Origin: Lachnospiraceae bacterium
GTDB taxonomy: Bacteria > Bacillota_A > Clostridia > Lachnospirales > Lachnospiraceae
Assembly: GCA_016291475.1 (NCBI GenBank)
Contig: JAEEXJ010000007.1
Span: 1-51,010, forward strand
DNA: 51,010 bases
Direction: 5' to 3'
The translations under genes and the position numbers were made by a program. Every line of letters begins with the position of its first letter. Position 1 is the first letter of the stretch. This document shows positions 26,703 through 36,019 of this stretch, in pieces. Under the pieces are notes generated by a model. The model saw only the letters and a list, made by a program, of their open reading frames with translations. It was not told the DNA's origin and searched no databases.

Positions 26703-26966
26703 TTGGCTAACATTAAGTCTGCAAAGAAGAGAGTTCTTGTTGATCGTAGAAACGAAGAGAGAAACAAGGCTATCCGTTCTTCCGCTAAGACTGCGATCAA
26801 GAAGGTTTATACCGCAGTAGAGAACGGCGACAAGAATGCAGCAGCTGAAGAACTCAAGGCTGCTACCAAGACTCTTGAGATGGCTGCTACTAAGGGTGTA
26901 TATCACAAGAACAACGTCGCAAACAAGACTTCTAAGATGGCTAAGGCTGTTAACAAGATGGCTTAA
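26703..26966 (+). CDS. rpsT: 30S ribosomal protein S20
   Basis: An 87-residue basic S20 protein that binds 16S rRNA early in 30S assembly. The N-terminal ANIKSAKKRV is the classic S20 start, and the helical, lysine-rich rest (RSSAKTAIKKVYTAVENG, KGVYHKNNVANKTSKMAKAV) fits. The start is TTG, chosen because GGAGG lies seven bases upstream and the protein then matches other S20 N-termini; an upstream in-frame ATG at 26676 would add nine non-conserved residues. A TTG start also occurs in the E. coli rpsT gene, where it limits translation. It has its own promoter and terminator. Confidence 0.95.
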   Translation: MANIKSAKKRVLVDRRNEERNKAIRSSAKTAIKKVYTAVENGDKNAAAEELKAATKTLEMAATKGVYHKNNVANKTSKMAKAVNKMA

Positions 26967-26985
26967 GCTTTTGCGAGAACATTTC

Positions 26986-27020
26986 AGCCCCTCGGGATTT
27001 CCCGGGGGGCTTTGTTTTTT
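26986..27020 (+). terminator. terminator after rpsT
   Basis: AGCCCCTCGGG and CCCGGGGGGCT form an eleven-base stem around ATTT, followed by TTTGTTTTTT. Confidence 0.93.
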
Positions 27021-27080
27021 GCCCTGTTTTCTGATAGAATCGATAAATGTGGGTTTTGAATTGATATTACAGAGGTATTT

Positions 27081-28889
27081 ATGGATAAGAGTCTTATCAG
27101 AAATTTTTGCATAGTTGCTCATATCGATCACGGTAAGTCTACCCTTGCCGATCGTATCATAGAGAAAACGGGCCTTCTTACCGCAAGGGAAATGCAGGAG
27201 CAGGTCCTTGATAACATGGAGCTTGAGAGAGAAAGAGGAATCACCATAAAGTCCCAGGCTGTCCGTACGGTTTATAAGGCCAATGACGGCAAAGAGTACA
27301 TCTTTAACCTGATCGATACTCCCGGCCATGTTGACTTTAACTATGAGGTTTCAAGAAGTCTTGCTGCATGCGACGGTGCGATCCTTGTGGTCGATGCGGC
27401 CCAGGGCGTTGAAGCTCAGACACTTGCTAATGTGTATCTTGCACTGGATCACAACCTTGATGTTTTCCCCGTTATCAATAAGATCGATCTTCCCAGCGCG
27501 GAGCCTCAAAGGGTAAAGGATGAGATCGAGGACGTTATCGGTATCGAAGCTCAGGATGCTCCTCTTATCTCTGCCAAGAACGGAATAGGAATCGATGAGG
27601 TTCTTGAAGCCATAGTAAATAAGATCCCCGCTCCTTCGGGTGATGAAACCGCTCCCCTTCAGGCACTGATCTTTGATTCACTCTACGATTCCTACAAAGG
27701 GGTTATCGTATTTGTCCGTGTGATGAACGGTACGGTTAAAAAGGGTACCAAGATCAAGATGATGGCCACAGGAGCTTCAGAGGAAGTTGTTGAGGTAGGT
27801 ATTTTCGGAGCCGGAAGATTCATTCCCTGTGATGAGCTTTCTGCCGGAATGGTAGGTTATATAACCGCATCCATCAAAACACTTTCCGAGACTGAAGTAG
27901 GTGATACCGTAACCGAAGCAGACAGACCTTGTGCCGAGCCCCTTCCCGGATATAAGAAGGTTCAGCCTGTAGTTTACTGCGGAGTTTATCCCGCAGACAG
28001 TGCGAAGTACGAAGACCTCAAGGAAGCACTTGAAAAGCTTCAGCTTAATGATGCCTCTCTTTTCTATGAGCCCGAAACATCATTAGCCCTCGGATTCGGT
28101 TTCAGATGCGGATTCCTCGGACTCCTTCACCTTGATATCATTCAGGAAAGACTTGAAAGAGAGTATGATCTTGACCTCGTAACAACCGCTCCTTCGGTTG
28201 TATATAAGGTATATAAAACTGACGGAACAGTTATCGACCTGACAAATCCTTCCAATCTTCCCGATCCCAGTGAGATCGAGTATATGGAAGAGCCCATTGT
28301 AAATGCTGAGATCATGGTCACCAAGGATTTCGTCGGCTCCATCATGGAACTCTGCCAGCAGAGGCGCGGACGATATATCAGCATGGAGTATATAGAAGCC
28401 GGAAGAGCACTCATAAAATATGAACTTCCGTTGAATGAGATCATTTACGATTTCTTCGATGCACTTAAATCAAGATCCAGAGGATATGCATCTTTTGACT
28501 ATGACCTAAAGGGTTATGAAAAGAGTTCGCTGGTTAAGCTTGATATCCTTATCAATAAAGAGCAGGTCGATGCTCTCAGCTTTATCGTTCATTCCGACTC
28601 CGCATATGAGAGAGGACGCAGGATGTGTGAAAAGCTTAAGGATGAGATTCCCAGACATCTCTTCGAAATTCCCATTCAGGCCTGCGTCGGAGGAAGAGTA
28701 ATCGCCCGTGAGACCGTCAAGGCTATGAGAAAGGATGTCCTTGCCAAGTGCTACGGCGGTGATATCACACGTAAGAAGAAACTTCTTGAGAAGCAGAAAG
28801 AAGGAAAGAAACGTATGAGACAGGTGGGTAGCGTAGAAATCCCTCAGTCTGCGTTCATGAGTGTACTTAAACTGGATGATGATAACTAA
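27081..28889 (+). CDS. lepA: elongation factor 4 (LepA)
   Basis: A 602-residue translational GTPase. The G1 motif [12 protein letters not shown] is at about residues 10-21, G2 is in [10 protein letters not shown]3 is DTPGHVDF and G4 is NKIDLP. The EF-G-like domains and the LepA-specific C-terminal domain ([51 protein letters not shown]) follow. LepA acts on stalled or mistranslocated ribosomes and in ribosome assembly. The gene ends inside the first codons of hemW, an order (rpsT, lepA, hemW) common in Firmicutes. Confidence 0.98.
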   Translation: MDKSLIRNFCIVAHIDHGKSTLADRIIEKTGLLTAREMQEQVLDNMELERERGITIKSQAVRTVYKANDGKEYIFNLIDTPGHVDFNYEVSRSLAACDGAILVVDAAQGVEAQTLANVYLALDHNLDVFPVINKIDLPSAEPQRVKDEIEDVIGIEAQDAPLISAKNGIGIDEVLEAIVNKIPAPSGDETAPLQALIFDSLYDSYKGVIVFVRVMNGTVKKGTKIKMMATGASEEVVEVGIFGAGRFIPCDELSAGMVGYITASIKTLSETEVGDTVTEADRPCAEPLPGYKKVQPVVYCGVYPADSAKYEDLKEALEKLQLNDASLFYEPETSLALGFGFRCGFLGLLHLDIIQERLEREYDLDLVTTAPSVVYKVYKTDGTVIDLTNPSNLPDPSEIEYMEEPIVNAEIMVTKDFVGSIMELCQQRRGRYISMEYIEAGRALIKYELPLNEIIYDFFDALKSRSRGYASFDYDLKGYEKSSLVKLDILINKEQVDALSFIVHSDSAYERGRRMCEKLKDEIPRHLFEIPIQACVGGRVIARETVKAMRKDVLAKCYGGDITRKKKLLEKQKEGKKRMRQVGSVEIPQSAFMSVLKLDDDN

Positions 28890-30012
28890 ATCGGAAATTT
28901 ATATACATATCCCCTTCTGCGTCAGAAAGTGTCTGTATTGTGATTTTCTTTCTTTTAACGCGGATGAGAAGACTAAGGAAAAGTATATAGATGCTCTCTG
29001 TGAAGAGCTGATGTTTATAGGAAAAGAGAGGTGTAAGACCTCTCTTTCTTCCGTTTTTATCGGAGGGGGAACACCTTCGGTACTTCCCGCGGAACTGATG
29101 GTACGCGTGATGGATTGCGTTAAAGAAAACTTTACACTGGATCCGGATGCGGAAGTGACCATGGAATGTAATCCGGGTACAGTGGACGAAGAGAAGATGA
29201 GAGCTTATTTCGGATGCGGCATAAACCGTATCAGCTTCGGCCTTCAGTCGGTACAGGATGAGGAATTGAAAAAGCTTGGAAGGATCCACACCTATGAGGA
29301 TTTCCTGAAAAGTTACGATGCGGCTGTAAAAGCAGGTTTTACCAATATCAACGTAGATCTGATGAGTGATATACCGGGACAGAGCGTGGAATCCTGGGCC
29401 GAAACCCTTAAGACCGTATGCGAACTAAAGCCTGCTCCCACGCACATATCCGCATACAGCCTGATAGTCGAAGAAGGTACTCCTTTTGCGGAAATGGAGG
29501 AAGAGGGCAAGCTTGATATTCCCGATGAAGAAACTGACAGAGAGATGTATCATATGACGTCCCGCATCCTGTCGGGATACGGATATGACAGATACGAGAT
29601 CTCCAATTATGCGAAGCCCGGACATGAGTGTAGGCATAATCAGGGATATTGGACGGGAGTTACATATTACGGAGCAGGCCTGGGTGCCGCCTCGTATTAT
29701 GATGGCTGCAGATTTACCAATGCTTCAGAGCTCCCGGTATATATGGATGATCCGATAGATTCATTTAAGCTTGATGAGAAGCTTACAAATGCAGATAAGA
29801 TGAGCGAGTTCATGATTCTCGGTCTCAGGCTTACAAAGGGTGTCTCTGAGGATGAATTCAAAGAAAGATTCGGCAGGGATCTTTCGGGAGTGTATGGCAG
29901 GGAAATCGAGCGTTTCCGATCGGAAGGACTGCTGACTGAAGAATGCGGAAGGCTTCATCTGACTGAGAAAGGACTTGATCTTGCCAACCATGTTATGCAG
30001 GCTTTTATCTGA
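28876..30012 (+). CDS. hemW: heme chaperone HemW (radical SAM)
   Basis: A 378-residue radical SAM protein formerly called oxygen-independent coproporphyrinogen oxidase-like. It begins [15 protein letters not shown], with the cluster ligands C15, C19 and C22, then [11 protein letters not shown] and the SAM-binding strand [10 protein letters not shown]. HemW binds and hands heme to other proteins rather than acting as an oxidase. The chosen start overlaps lepA by 14 bases; an ATG at 28861 would add five residues. The gene runs to 30012 and is followed by a separate promoter for the Memo operon. Confidence 0.92.
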   Translation: MMITKSEIYIHIPFCVRKCLYCDFLSFNADEKTKEKYIDALCEELMFIGKERCKTSLSSVFIGGGTPSVLPAELMVRVMDCVKENFTLDPDAEVTMECNPGTVDEEKMRAYFGCGINRISFGLQSVQDEELKKLGRIHTYEDFLKSYDAAVKAGFTNINVDLMSDIPGQSVESWAETLKTVCELKPAPTHISAYSLIVEEGTPFAEMEEEGKLDIPDEETDREMYHMTSRILSGYGYDRYEISNYAKPGHECRHNQGYWTGVTYYGAGLGAASYYDGCRFTNASELPVYMDDPIDSFKLDEKLTNADKMSEFMILGLRLTKGVSEDEFKERFGRDLSGVYGREIERFRSEGLLTEECGRLHLTEKGLDLANHVMQAFI

Positions 30013-30048
30013 GCTTTGGATTGTAGGATCTGTGCAAGATTGTTTACC

Positions 30049-30077
30049 TTGTGACTTCAAAGGTGTATCATTATCAT
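30049..30077 (+). promoter_or_regulatory. promoter of the Memo/AMMECR1/radical SAM operon
   Basis: TTGTGA at 30049-30054 and TATCAT at 30072-30077 with a 17-base spacer. It is followed by a perfect ten-base leader hairpin at 30096-30119. Confidence 0.6.
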
Positions 30078-30095
30078 AAGTAAGAAATATAAGTT

Positions 30096-30119
30096 TAAGC
30101 CGCTCTTTTGAGCGGCTTA
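30096..30119 (+). promoter_or_regulatory. leader hairpin before the Memo gene
   Basis: TAAGCCGCTC and GAGCGGCTTA form a perfect ten-base stem around TTTT. No T-run follows on either strand, so it is not a good terminator. It would sit about a dozen bases into the message from the promoter at 30049-30077. Confidence 0.5.
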
Positions 30120-30149
30120 TGTTCAATCGGTGTCTCGTGGAGGAATAAC

Positions 30150-30953
30150 ATGCCCCTTCTTGCAGGCTACATGGTACCTCACCCGCCTATCGCAGTTCCT
30201 GAGATCGGACGAGGTGAAGAACTGAAGATTGCCGATACTTTAGCCTCTTTTGATAAAGTGGCTTCTGATATTGCGTCTGTCAAACCCGATACCATTATTC
30301 TTACGTCTCCGCATTCTATTCTCTATCGTGACTATTTTCATATTTCCCCGGGAAGATCCGCTGTAGGAGATTTTGGCAGGTTCGGAGCACGGAGTGTTGA
30401 TTTCAATGCTCTGTATGATGAGGAACTTGTAGGTGCAATCTCAGCGGAAGCTGATAAAGCCGGTATACCCGCAGGAACGGAAGGTGAACGTGATCCGCTT
30501 CTTGATCATGGTACAACCGTCCCCATGTATTTCATTAACAAAAAATATACCGATTATAAGTTGGTGCGGATCGGGCTTTCAGGCTTCAGTCTTCAGACGC
30601 ATTATGATTTCGGCAAGGCCATCCGCCGGGCAATCGATAAAACCGGCAGAAGAGCGGTTTTTGTCGCAAGCGGTGATCTCAGTCATTGTCAGAAAGAAGA
30701 CGGTCCTTACGGATATCAAAAGGAAGGACCGGTATATGATGAGAAGATCATGGAAACTATGGGAAACGGAGATTTTAAAGCACTGGTGAATTACGATGAG
30801 AGTCTTCTTGATGCTTCTATGGAATGCGGACACAGATCATTTACGATCATGGGCGGCGCATTTGATGGACTAAAATTCAGTACTGAAAAGCTGTCACACG
30901 AGGCAACATTTGGAGTGGGTTACGGTTTTTGCATTTATCATCCGGAGGCTTGA
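30150..30953 (+). CDS. amrB: Memo-family protein (AmmeMemoRadiSam system protein B)
   Basis: A 267-residue protein of the Memo / class III extradiol dioxygenase-like fold. It shows the N-terminal MVPHPPIAVPEIG, the TSPHS histidine, the DHGTTVPMYF segment and SGDLSHC, which line up with the metal-site region of LigB/Memo proteins. The start at 30150 has GGAGG eight bases upstream. It forms an operon with an AMMECR1 protein and a radical SAM enzyme, the widely conserved but uncharacterised AmmeMemoRadiSam system. Its reaction is not known. Confidence 0.85.
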   Translation: MPLLAGYMVPHPPIAVPEIGRGEELKIADTLASFDKVASDIASVKPDTIILTSPHSILYRDYFHISPGRSAVGDFGRFGARSVDFNALYDEELVGAISAEADKAGIPAGTEGERDPLLDHGTTVPMYFINKKYTDYKLVRIGLSGFSLQTHYDFGKAIRRAIDKTGRRAVFVASGDLSHCQKEDGPYGYQKEGPVYDEKIMETMGNGDFKALVNYDESLLDASMECGHRSFTIMGGAFDGLKFSTEKLSHEATFGVGYGFCIYHPEA

Positions 30954-30954
30954 T

Positions 30955-31470
30955 ATGGACAAATACGTAGAACTTGCGAAAAATACTATTGAGAAATATA
31001 TCACCGAAAAAGAGATCTATGATCCATCAGATGCCGAGTTGACGGAGGAAATGAAATCCGATCGTGCGGGTGCCTTTGTATCTATCCATAAAGGCGGAGC
31101 GTTAAGAGGCTGTATCGGAACGATAGCTCCAACCTGTATAAATGTTGCCGAGGAGATCATATCCAATGCCATAGCTGCATCTACAAGGGATCCCAGATTT
31201 CCTGCGATCAGACCGGATGAACTTAATGAGCTTGAGATAAACGTTGATGTTCTTACATCCCCCGAACCTATCGATTCAGCCGATAAGCTTGATGTAAAGC
31301 GTTACGGTGTGATAGTTGAGAAAGGATCTAAAAGAGGACTTCTTCTTCCTGATCTTGACGGAGTGGATACGATTGAATATCAGATTGCCATTGCAAAACA
31401 AAAAGCAGGTATTGATATAGATGATGACGATGTTAAGCTGTCGCGCTTTGAGGTAATACGCCATGTCTGA
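30955..31470 (+). CDS. amrA: AMMECR1-domain protein (AmmeMemoRadiSam system protein A)
   Basis: A 171-residue AMMECR1-domain protein. The family motif region LRGCIGTIAPT is present at residues 43-53, with the SIHKGGALRGC lead-in and the DPRFPAIRPDEL stretch following. The start is one base beyond the Memo stop, with GGAGG upstream, and its 3' end overlaps the radical SAM gene by eight bases, so all three are tightly coupled. AMMECR1 proteins occur from archaea to humans with unknown biochemical role. Confidence 0.9.
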   Translation: MDKYVELAKNTIEKYITEKEIYDPSDAELTEEMKSDRAGAFVSIHKGGALRGCIGTIAPTCINVAEEIISNAIAASTRDPRFPAIRPDELNELEINVDVLTSPEPIDSADKLDVKRYGVIVEKGSKRGLLLPDLDGVDTIEYQIAIAKQKAGIDIDDDDVKLSRFEVIRHV

Positions 31471-32296
31471 TACGGCTGTGTGCCCGGTATGCTCCCATCA
31501 CTGCGTATTGTCTGAAGGGAGCATCGGCAGGTGCCGGGCAAGGGTTAACGAAAACGGAAAAGTGGTAAGTGCAAATTACGGTAAGATCACTTCTATAGCG
31601 CTTGATCCTATCGAAAAGAAACCGCTGGCTTTTTTCCATCCGGGAAGTAAGATCCTGTCTGTAGGAAGCTACGGATGTAATCTGTCCTGCCCGTTTTGTC
31701 AGAATTACGATATAGCTTCCGCGGGTGAAGATGATTTTACCGATCTTCATACCGCTTCACCGGAAAAGCTTCTTGAAATTGCCTGTGATACTATTCCAGA
31801 AGGGAATATCGGAATAGCCTATACATATAACGAAGCTCTGGTGGGATATGAATTTGTCCGGGATACGGCAAAGCTTATTCATGATGCGGGCATGTTGAAT
31901 GTACTTGTAACAAACGGTAATGCATGCAAAGAAGTTCTTGACCAGATCCTTCCTTTTACGGATGCGATGAACATAGATCTTAAGTGTTTTACAGAAGAAG
32001 GATATAAGAAGCTGGGCGGCGATCTTCGAACCGTTAAGGAGTTTATAGAGAGGTCACATGAAAAGTGTCATGTCGAGATAACATCACTTATAGTACCCGG
32101 GCTGAATGATTCGGCTGAGGAGATGGAAGAGGAAGCAAAATGGATCTCATCACTTGATCCCGGATTGCCTCTTCACATCACCAGGTATTTCCCCAGATAC
32201 AAATACAGGGAAGCGCCTACCGACATTAATCTTATGAGAGATCTGAAGGCAGTGGCGGAAAAACATTTGAAACGTGTTCTGCTGGGCAATGTGTAG
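31463..32296 (+). CDS. amrS: AmmeMemoRadiSam radical SAM enzyme
   Basis: A 277-residue radical SAM enzyme. The cluster motif is C72xxxC76xxC79 in YGCNLSCPFCQN. An N-terminal CPVC...C...C segment (C7, C10, C14, C24) is typical of this subfamily and of pyruvate formate-lyase activase relatives. Later landmarks are YTYNEALVGYEF and NIDLKCF. It is the third gene of the triad, and its substrate is unknown. The family is thought to modify a macromolecule or small molecule made together with the Memo and AMMECR1 proteins. Confidence 0.9.
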   Translation: MSDTAVCPVCSHHCVLSEGSIGRCRARVNENGKVVSANYGKITSIALDPIEKKPLAFFHPGSKILSVGSYGCNLSCPFCQNYDIASAGEDDFTDLHTASPEKLLEIACDTIPEGNIGIAYTYNEALVGYEFVRDTAKLIHDAGMLNVLVTNGNACKEVLDQILPFTDAMNIDLKCFTEEGYKKLGGDLRTVKEFIERSHEKCHVEITSLIVPGLNDSAEEMEEEAKWISSLDPGLPLHITRYFPRYKYREAPTDINLMRDLKAVAEKHLKRVLLGNV

Positions 32297-32376
32297 ATTA
32301 TGCAAAAAACGGTCGTTATACGCATGGTTTCTTCATTAAAGTAATCGATTAAGCCCGTTATAAACGGTATTTTTTC

Positions 32377-32405
32377 TTGTTATTTACAATTCGATATAGT
32401 ATTAT
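32377..32405 (+). promoter_or_regulatory. promoter of the HD-domain / pilT unit
   Basis: TTGTTA at 32377-32382 and TATTAT at 32400-32405, separated by 17 bases. A short CCGTT/AACGG hairpin followed by TATTTTTT (around 32355-32376) lies just before it and may terminate the radical SAM transcript. Confidence 0.6.
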
Positions 32406-32454
32406 GAGTAAGTATTAATTTTTTATTAAAATTTGGTTTTGCTTGGGGGTAACA

Positions 32455-33561
32455 GTGAAATTCGTCAAATGGGAAGACCTTAAAAGCGGCATGAGGCTTG
32501 CGAGGCCTATTTATTCCAAGAGCGGAGTTCTTCTTTATGAAAGAGACGCGAAACTCACTGCGGCAAGTATCGAATCCGTTAAAAATTTCGGGCTCCTCGG
32601 AATCTATATCTTAGAGCCCGCTGAACCTCTGCCTCCTATGTCAGAGGAAGATCTTGCTTTTGAAAAGTTCGAGATCAAGACGGTTGCGTCGCTTCAGGAT
32701 GAGATCTCGAGAATCCTCAACACCAAAAAACAACGTAATCTCCCTACCATCGTAAGCCAGATAATCCGTCAGTACGGACACCTGGATGGTAAGGTTCATT
32801 TCTATCAGAACCTTCGCAGTAAGGATGATTTCGTATGCAGACATATGTTTAATACGGCTATTTTATGTGCGATGATCGCAAGCCGTATGAATATTCCGGT
32901 TGAAGACAGACTTGTTCTTGTAACAGCTGCTCTGATACATGATATCGGAAAGCTGGGTTCCTCAAATCCCGCTATTTATGGCGGTGAAACGGACAGGGAC
33001 AGCCTGGAAACAATGTTCAACGAAGCGATTCGCGGAGCGGAAGTATTGGAAGAGTGCTTCAGCACCGACGGCCCCAGACTTAAGAGGATTTCCCAGCAGG
33101 CTTTAAGAGCTGAGAAAGCTGCTGCACTGGGAGAAGAGATCGAGACCAAGAAAATGTCGGTCGAAGCCAAGATCCTTCTGGTCGCAAGCCGTTACGATGC
33201 GATTACCGGAATGAGCCTTACGGGAGAAAGTCTCTCCGAAGTAAAGGCGGTCATAGAATTTCAGGATAAAGATGAGTTATACGATCCTCATGTCGTTAAG
33301 GCACTTATGGACAGCGTATATATTCTTTTCCCCGGAGTCAGCGTGGTTCTCAATTCCGGAGAGAAGGCTCTTATCATCAACGAAAACGAAGAGAATATCC
33401 TGAAGCCGACGGTTATTACTTTCCGTCAGAATTCGATCATGGATCTGTCGCTTCATGAGTTTTCGGATATGAGAGTGGTTGATGTTATGAAGACCCTCGA
33501 TAACCGCTACATCATGGATCAGACAGCAATTGCTCAGGCAGGTATCAGTGTTCCCGATTAA
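32455..33561 (+). CDS. HD-domain protein, degenerate HD-GYP
   Basis: The start is GTG at 32455, with GGGGG seven bases upstream. The 368-residue protein begins with a short domain (FVKWEDLKSGMRLARPIYSK) found in HD-GYP phosphodiesterases of the DUF3391 type. H130 and the HD pair H162/D163 in ALIHDIGKLG match the core, but the GYP part is missing: where HHExxDGxGYP should be, the sequence reads ISQQALRAEKAAALGEE. SRYDAITG remains. It is therefore likely to be non-catalytic and may bind c-di-GMP or work as an adaptor. It precedes pilT by 43 bases in one operon, suggesting a role in pilus or surface behaviour. Confidence 0.8.
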   Translation: MKFVKWEDLKSGMRLARPIYSKSGVLLYERDAKLTAASIESVKNFGLLGIYILEPAEPLPPMSEEDLAFEKFEIKTVASLQDEISRILNTKKQRNLPTIVSQIIRQYGHLDGKVHFYQNLRSKDDFVCRHMFNTAILCAMIASRMNIPVEDRLVLVTAALIHDIGKLGSSNPAIYGGETDRDSLETMFNEAIRGAEVLEECFSTDGPRLKRISQQALRAEKAAALGEEIETKKMSVEAKILLVASRYDAITGMSLTGESLSEVKAVIEFQDKDELYDPHVVKALMDSVYILFPGVSVVLNSGEKALIINENEENILKPTVITFRQNSIMDLSLHEFSDMRVVDVMKTLDNRYIMDQTAIAQAGISVPD

Positions 33562-33604
33562 GGAACTGGATATATTAACTTAAATTATTTAGGGGTGAAT
33601 AGTT

Positions 33605-34660
33605 ATGGTAGACATTTATGATGTGATGCAAAAGGCTAAAAATGCCGGCGCCAGTGACGTACATATCACTGTAGGCGTACCTCCCAAGATGAGAGTTAAC
33701 GGTAGCCTTATTACTGTCGAAGGATATGACAGACTTATGCCTCAGGATACCCTGGACGTAGTTATGTCCATCGCCAATGAAGAGCAGAGACGCAGATTTG
33801 AGGAGATCGGTGAATACGATATGTCCTTCTCAATCCCCGCTCTCGGCCGTTACCGTGTTAATATCTTTAAACAGAGAGGATCTGCGGGTCTTGCTCTCAG
33901 ACTTGTAGGTACCGAGATTCCCAATCCTGAGAAACTCGGCGTTCCCAAGGCTGTTGTAGACCTTCATGAGAGAAAAAGAGGACTTATCCTCGTTACCGGT
34001 CCTACCGGTTCCGGTAAGTCAACAACCCTCGCTTCCATCATCGACAGGATCAACGAGAACCGTGATGCTCATATCATCACTCTTGAGGACCCTATCGAGT
34101 ATCTTCATATGCATAAGAGATCTGTTGTTAACCAGCGTGAGATCGGTATGGACTCCGGTTCATATGCAAACGCTCTCCGTGCTGCACTCCGTGAAGATCC
34201 CGATGTTATCCTCGTCGGTGAGATGAGAGACCTTGAGACCATTTCCACTGCCATCACCGCAGCCGAGACCGGTCACTTGGTCCTTTCAACACTGCATACC
34301 ATAGGTGCTGCATCCACCGTCGACCGTGTTATCGACGTATTCCCTCCTCACCAGCAGCAGCAGATCAGAATTCAGCTTGCGGGCGTTCTCGAAGCTATCA
34401 TTTCTCAGCAGCTCATTCCTACCTATGACGGCAAGGGACGTGTTGCAGCATTCGAAGTACTCCTTGCAAACCACGCTATCAGAAACCTTATCCGTGAAGG
34501 AAAGTCACACCAGATCATGGGCGTAATGCAGACAAACAAGGCTATGGGTATGATCACCATGGACGAAGCAATCTGCAACTTCTTCTACGAAGGAAAGATC
34601 GACCGCGATCAGGCTATTCACTTCGCACAGGATCCCGACGCAATGGAAATCAAGATCTGA
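33605..34660 (+). CDS. pilT: type IV pilus retraction ATPase PilT
   Basis: A 351-residue hexameric secretion ATPase. Walker A is GPTGSGKSTT near 131-140, the Asp boxes are near ITLEDPIEYLH, Walker B is in LREDPDVILVGEMRD, and the HLVLSTLHT His box follows. The N-terminal ASDVHITVG is the standard PilT N-terminus, and AFEVLLANHAIRNLIREGK near 285 is the PilT signature. PilT pulls pilin back for twitching motility and DNA uptake. No other pil gene is in this window, so assembly genes must lie elsewhere or this ATPase serves another system. It is followed by a terminator. Confidence 0.95.
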   Translation: MVDIYDVMQKAKNAGASDVHITVGVPPKMRVNGSLITVEGYDRLMPQDTLDVVMSIANEEQRRRFEEIGEYDMSFSIPALGRYRVNIFKQRGSAGLALRLVGTEIPNPEKLGVPKAVVDLHERKRGLILVTGPTGSGKSTTLASIIDRINENRDAHIITLEDPIEYLHMHKRSVVNQREIGMDSGSYANALRAALREDPDVILVGEMRDLETISTAITAAETGHLVLSTLHTIGAASTVDRVIDVFPPHQQQQIRIQLAGVLEAIISQQLIPTYDGKGRVAAFEVLLANHAIRNLIREGKSHQIMGVMQTNKAMGMITMDEAICNFFYEGKIDRDQAIHFAQDPDAMEIKI

Positions 34661-34682
34661 TCACCCCTTACCCTATATTTTC

Positions 34683-34712
34683 AAGGGCGACACGAAAGTG
34701 CCGCCCTTTTTA
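34683..34712 (+). terminator. terminator after pilT
   Basis: AAGGGCG and CGCCCTT extended by CAC/GTG across one mismatch, closed by GAAA and followed by T. Confidence 0.85.
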
Positions 34713-34822
34713 TGTACCGGAATAATCTTGACATTATTTCTATATATGAAATACAATCATCTCACGCATTATCTTGGGCATTCGCCCGTTTTTCCCATGT
34801 ACAGACGACAGAAAGGACAGGT

Positions 34823-36010
34823 TTGGATACTAAAGACAGACCTTATGCATTCTGGCTCGTTTCGGTGCCCTGGATCGGACAGGGGCCGGTTTTCAAGATC
34901 TTAAATGCTTTCGGTTCTCCGAAAGAAGCTTTTGAAAGCTCCGATGATGAACTGATGAAAAGATCGGGATCAAAACAGGTCGCCGAACTTATCAGGTTCA
35001 GACAGGAAAATGACATATTCAGAAAATACGATGAGCTTATGTCGAGTGGCATGAAGCTTAGCTTCATATGGGAAGATGACTATCCCGAAAGATTAAAATA
35101 CATCCCCGACCCGCCCCTCGCTCTTTTTTACTATGGACGTTTACCGGAAAATAATAAGCTTTCCGTTGCGATAATCGGAGCAAGGCAATGCTCTCCATAC
35201 GGCGTAAAAACAGCAAGAGAGCTGGGGGAAGAACTCGGTAAAAATGATGTAAATGTAATAAGCGGCATGGCATTCGGAATTGACGGAATAAGCCAGAAAG
35301 CCGCACTGGAAGCGGGTGGAAACTCATATGCCGTACTCGGATGCGGTGCCGATATCTGTTATCCCGATTCAAACTCCGATCTGTATGAAATGTTAAAAGA
35401 AAACGGTGGGATCCTGTCGACATATCCTCCGGGAACTCCTGCGGTATCAAGATATTTTCCGCCCAGAAACCGCATTGTGAGTGGGCTTTCCGATGCCGTT
35501 GTCGTTGTCGAAGCCAGAGTAAGAAGCGGAACTCTTATAACGGTCGACATGGCGCTTGATCAGGGAAGGGATATCTACGCTGTTCCCGGAAGGCTTAATG
35601 ATGAACTCTCCGCAGGCTGTAACGGCCTTATTGGCCACGGAGCCAAGGTGTATCTGTCTCCTAAGATATTTATGAGCGATCTGTTGGAAGATCATTTAAG
35701 CGAGATAGAAGCGGGATTTGAGGAACAATCTCAGCAAAATCTATTGAAACCATCTTTCGACTCTTCGGCGGATAAACGTCACAGGAAATACGAGGGTAAG
35801 AAGGACAAAGAACCGGATATCGAAGAAAGACTTCTCGAAGTCTATAGAGAGCTCACTCTTTTCCCGCAGAGCGCGGAAGATATAGACGGTCACATGAAAG
35901 AAAAAGGATTAACATCACCGGGCGAAACGGGCATCTGCCTGATACTTATGGAATTGTGTCTGGAAGAATATGCGGTTCAGGTAAGTCCGGGATGCTTTTG
36001 CAGAAAATAA
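34823..36010 (+). CDS. dprA: DNA processing protein DprA
   Basis: A 395-residue DprA/Smf. The Rossmann-like core spans about residues 110-290 with IIGARQCSPYG, VISGMAFGIDG, YFPPRNRIVSGLSDAVVVVEA and LDQGRDIYAVPG; a C-terminal winged helix follows. DprA loads RecA on incoming single-stranded DNA in natural transformation and may act in repair. The start is a TTG, picked because GAAAGGACAGG precedes it and a longer frame upstream adds low-quality sequence. The gene is followed after 9 bases by a ComM-like gene, a typical pairing. Confidence 0.9.
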   Translation: MDTKDRPYAFWLVSVPWIGQGPVFKILNAFGSPKEAFESSDDELMKRSGSKQVAELIRFRQENDIFRKYDELMSSGMKLSFIWEDDYPERLKYIPDPPLALFYYGRLPENNKLSVAIIGARQCSPYGVKTARELGEELGKNDVNVISGMAFGIDGISQKAALEAGGNSYAVLGCGADICYPDSNSDLYEMLKENGGILSTYPPGTPAVSRYFPPRNRIVSGLSDAVVVVEARVRSGTLITVDMALDQGRDIYAVPGRLNDELSAGCNGLIGHGAKVYLSPKIFMSDLLEDHLSEIEAGFEEQSQQNLLKPSFDSSADKRHRKYEGKKDKEPDIEERLLEVYRELTLFPQSAEDIDGHMKEKGLTSPGETGICLILMELCLEEYAVQVSPGCFCRK

Positions 36011-36019
36011 GGAGATAAC

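Noticed and set aside
30013..30149. The hairpin at 30096-30119 as a terminator of hemW
   Set aside because: The stem is strong but no T-run follows on either strand, and it lies after a promoter.
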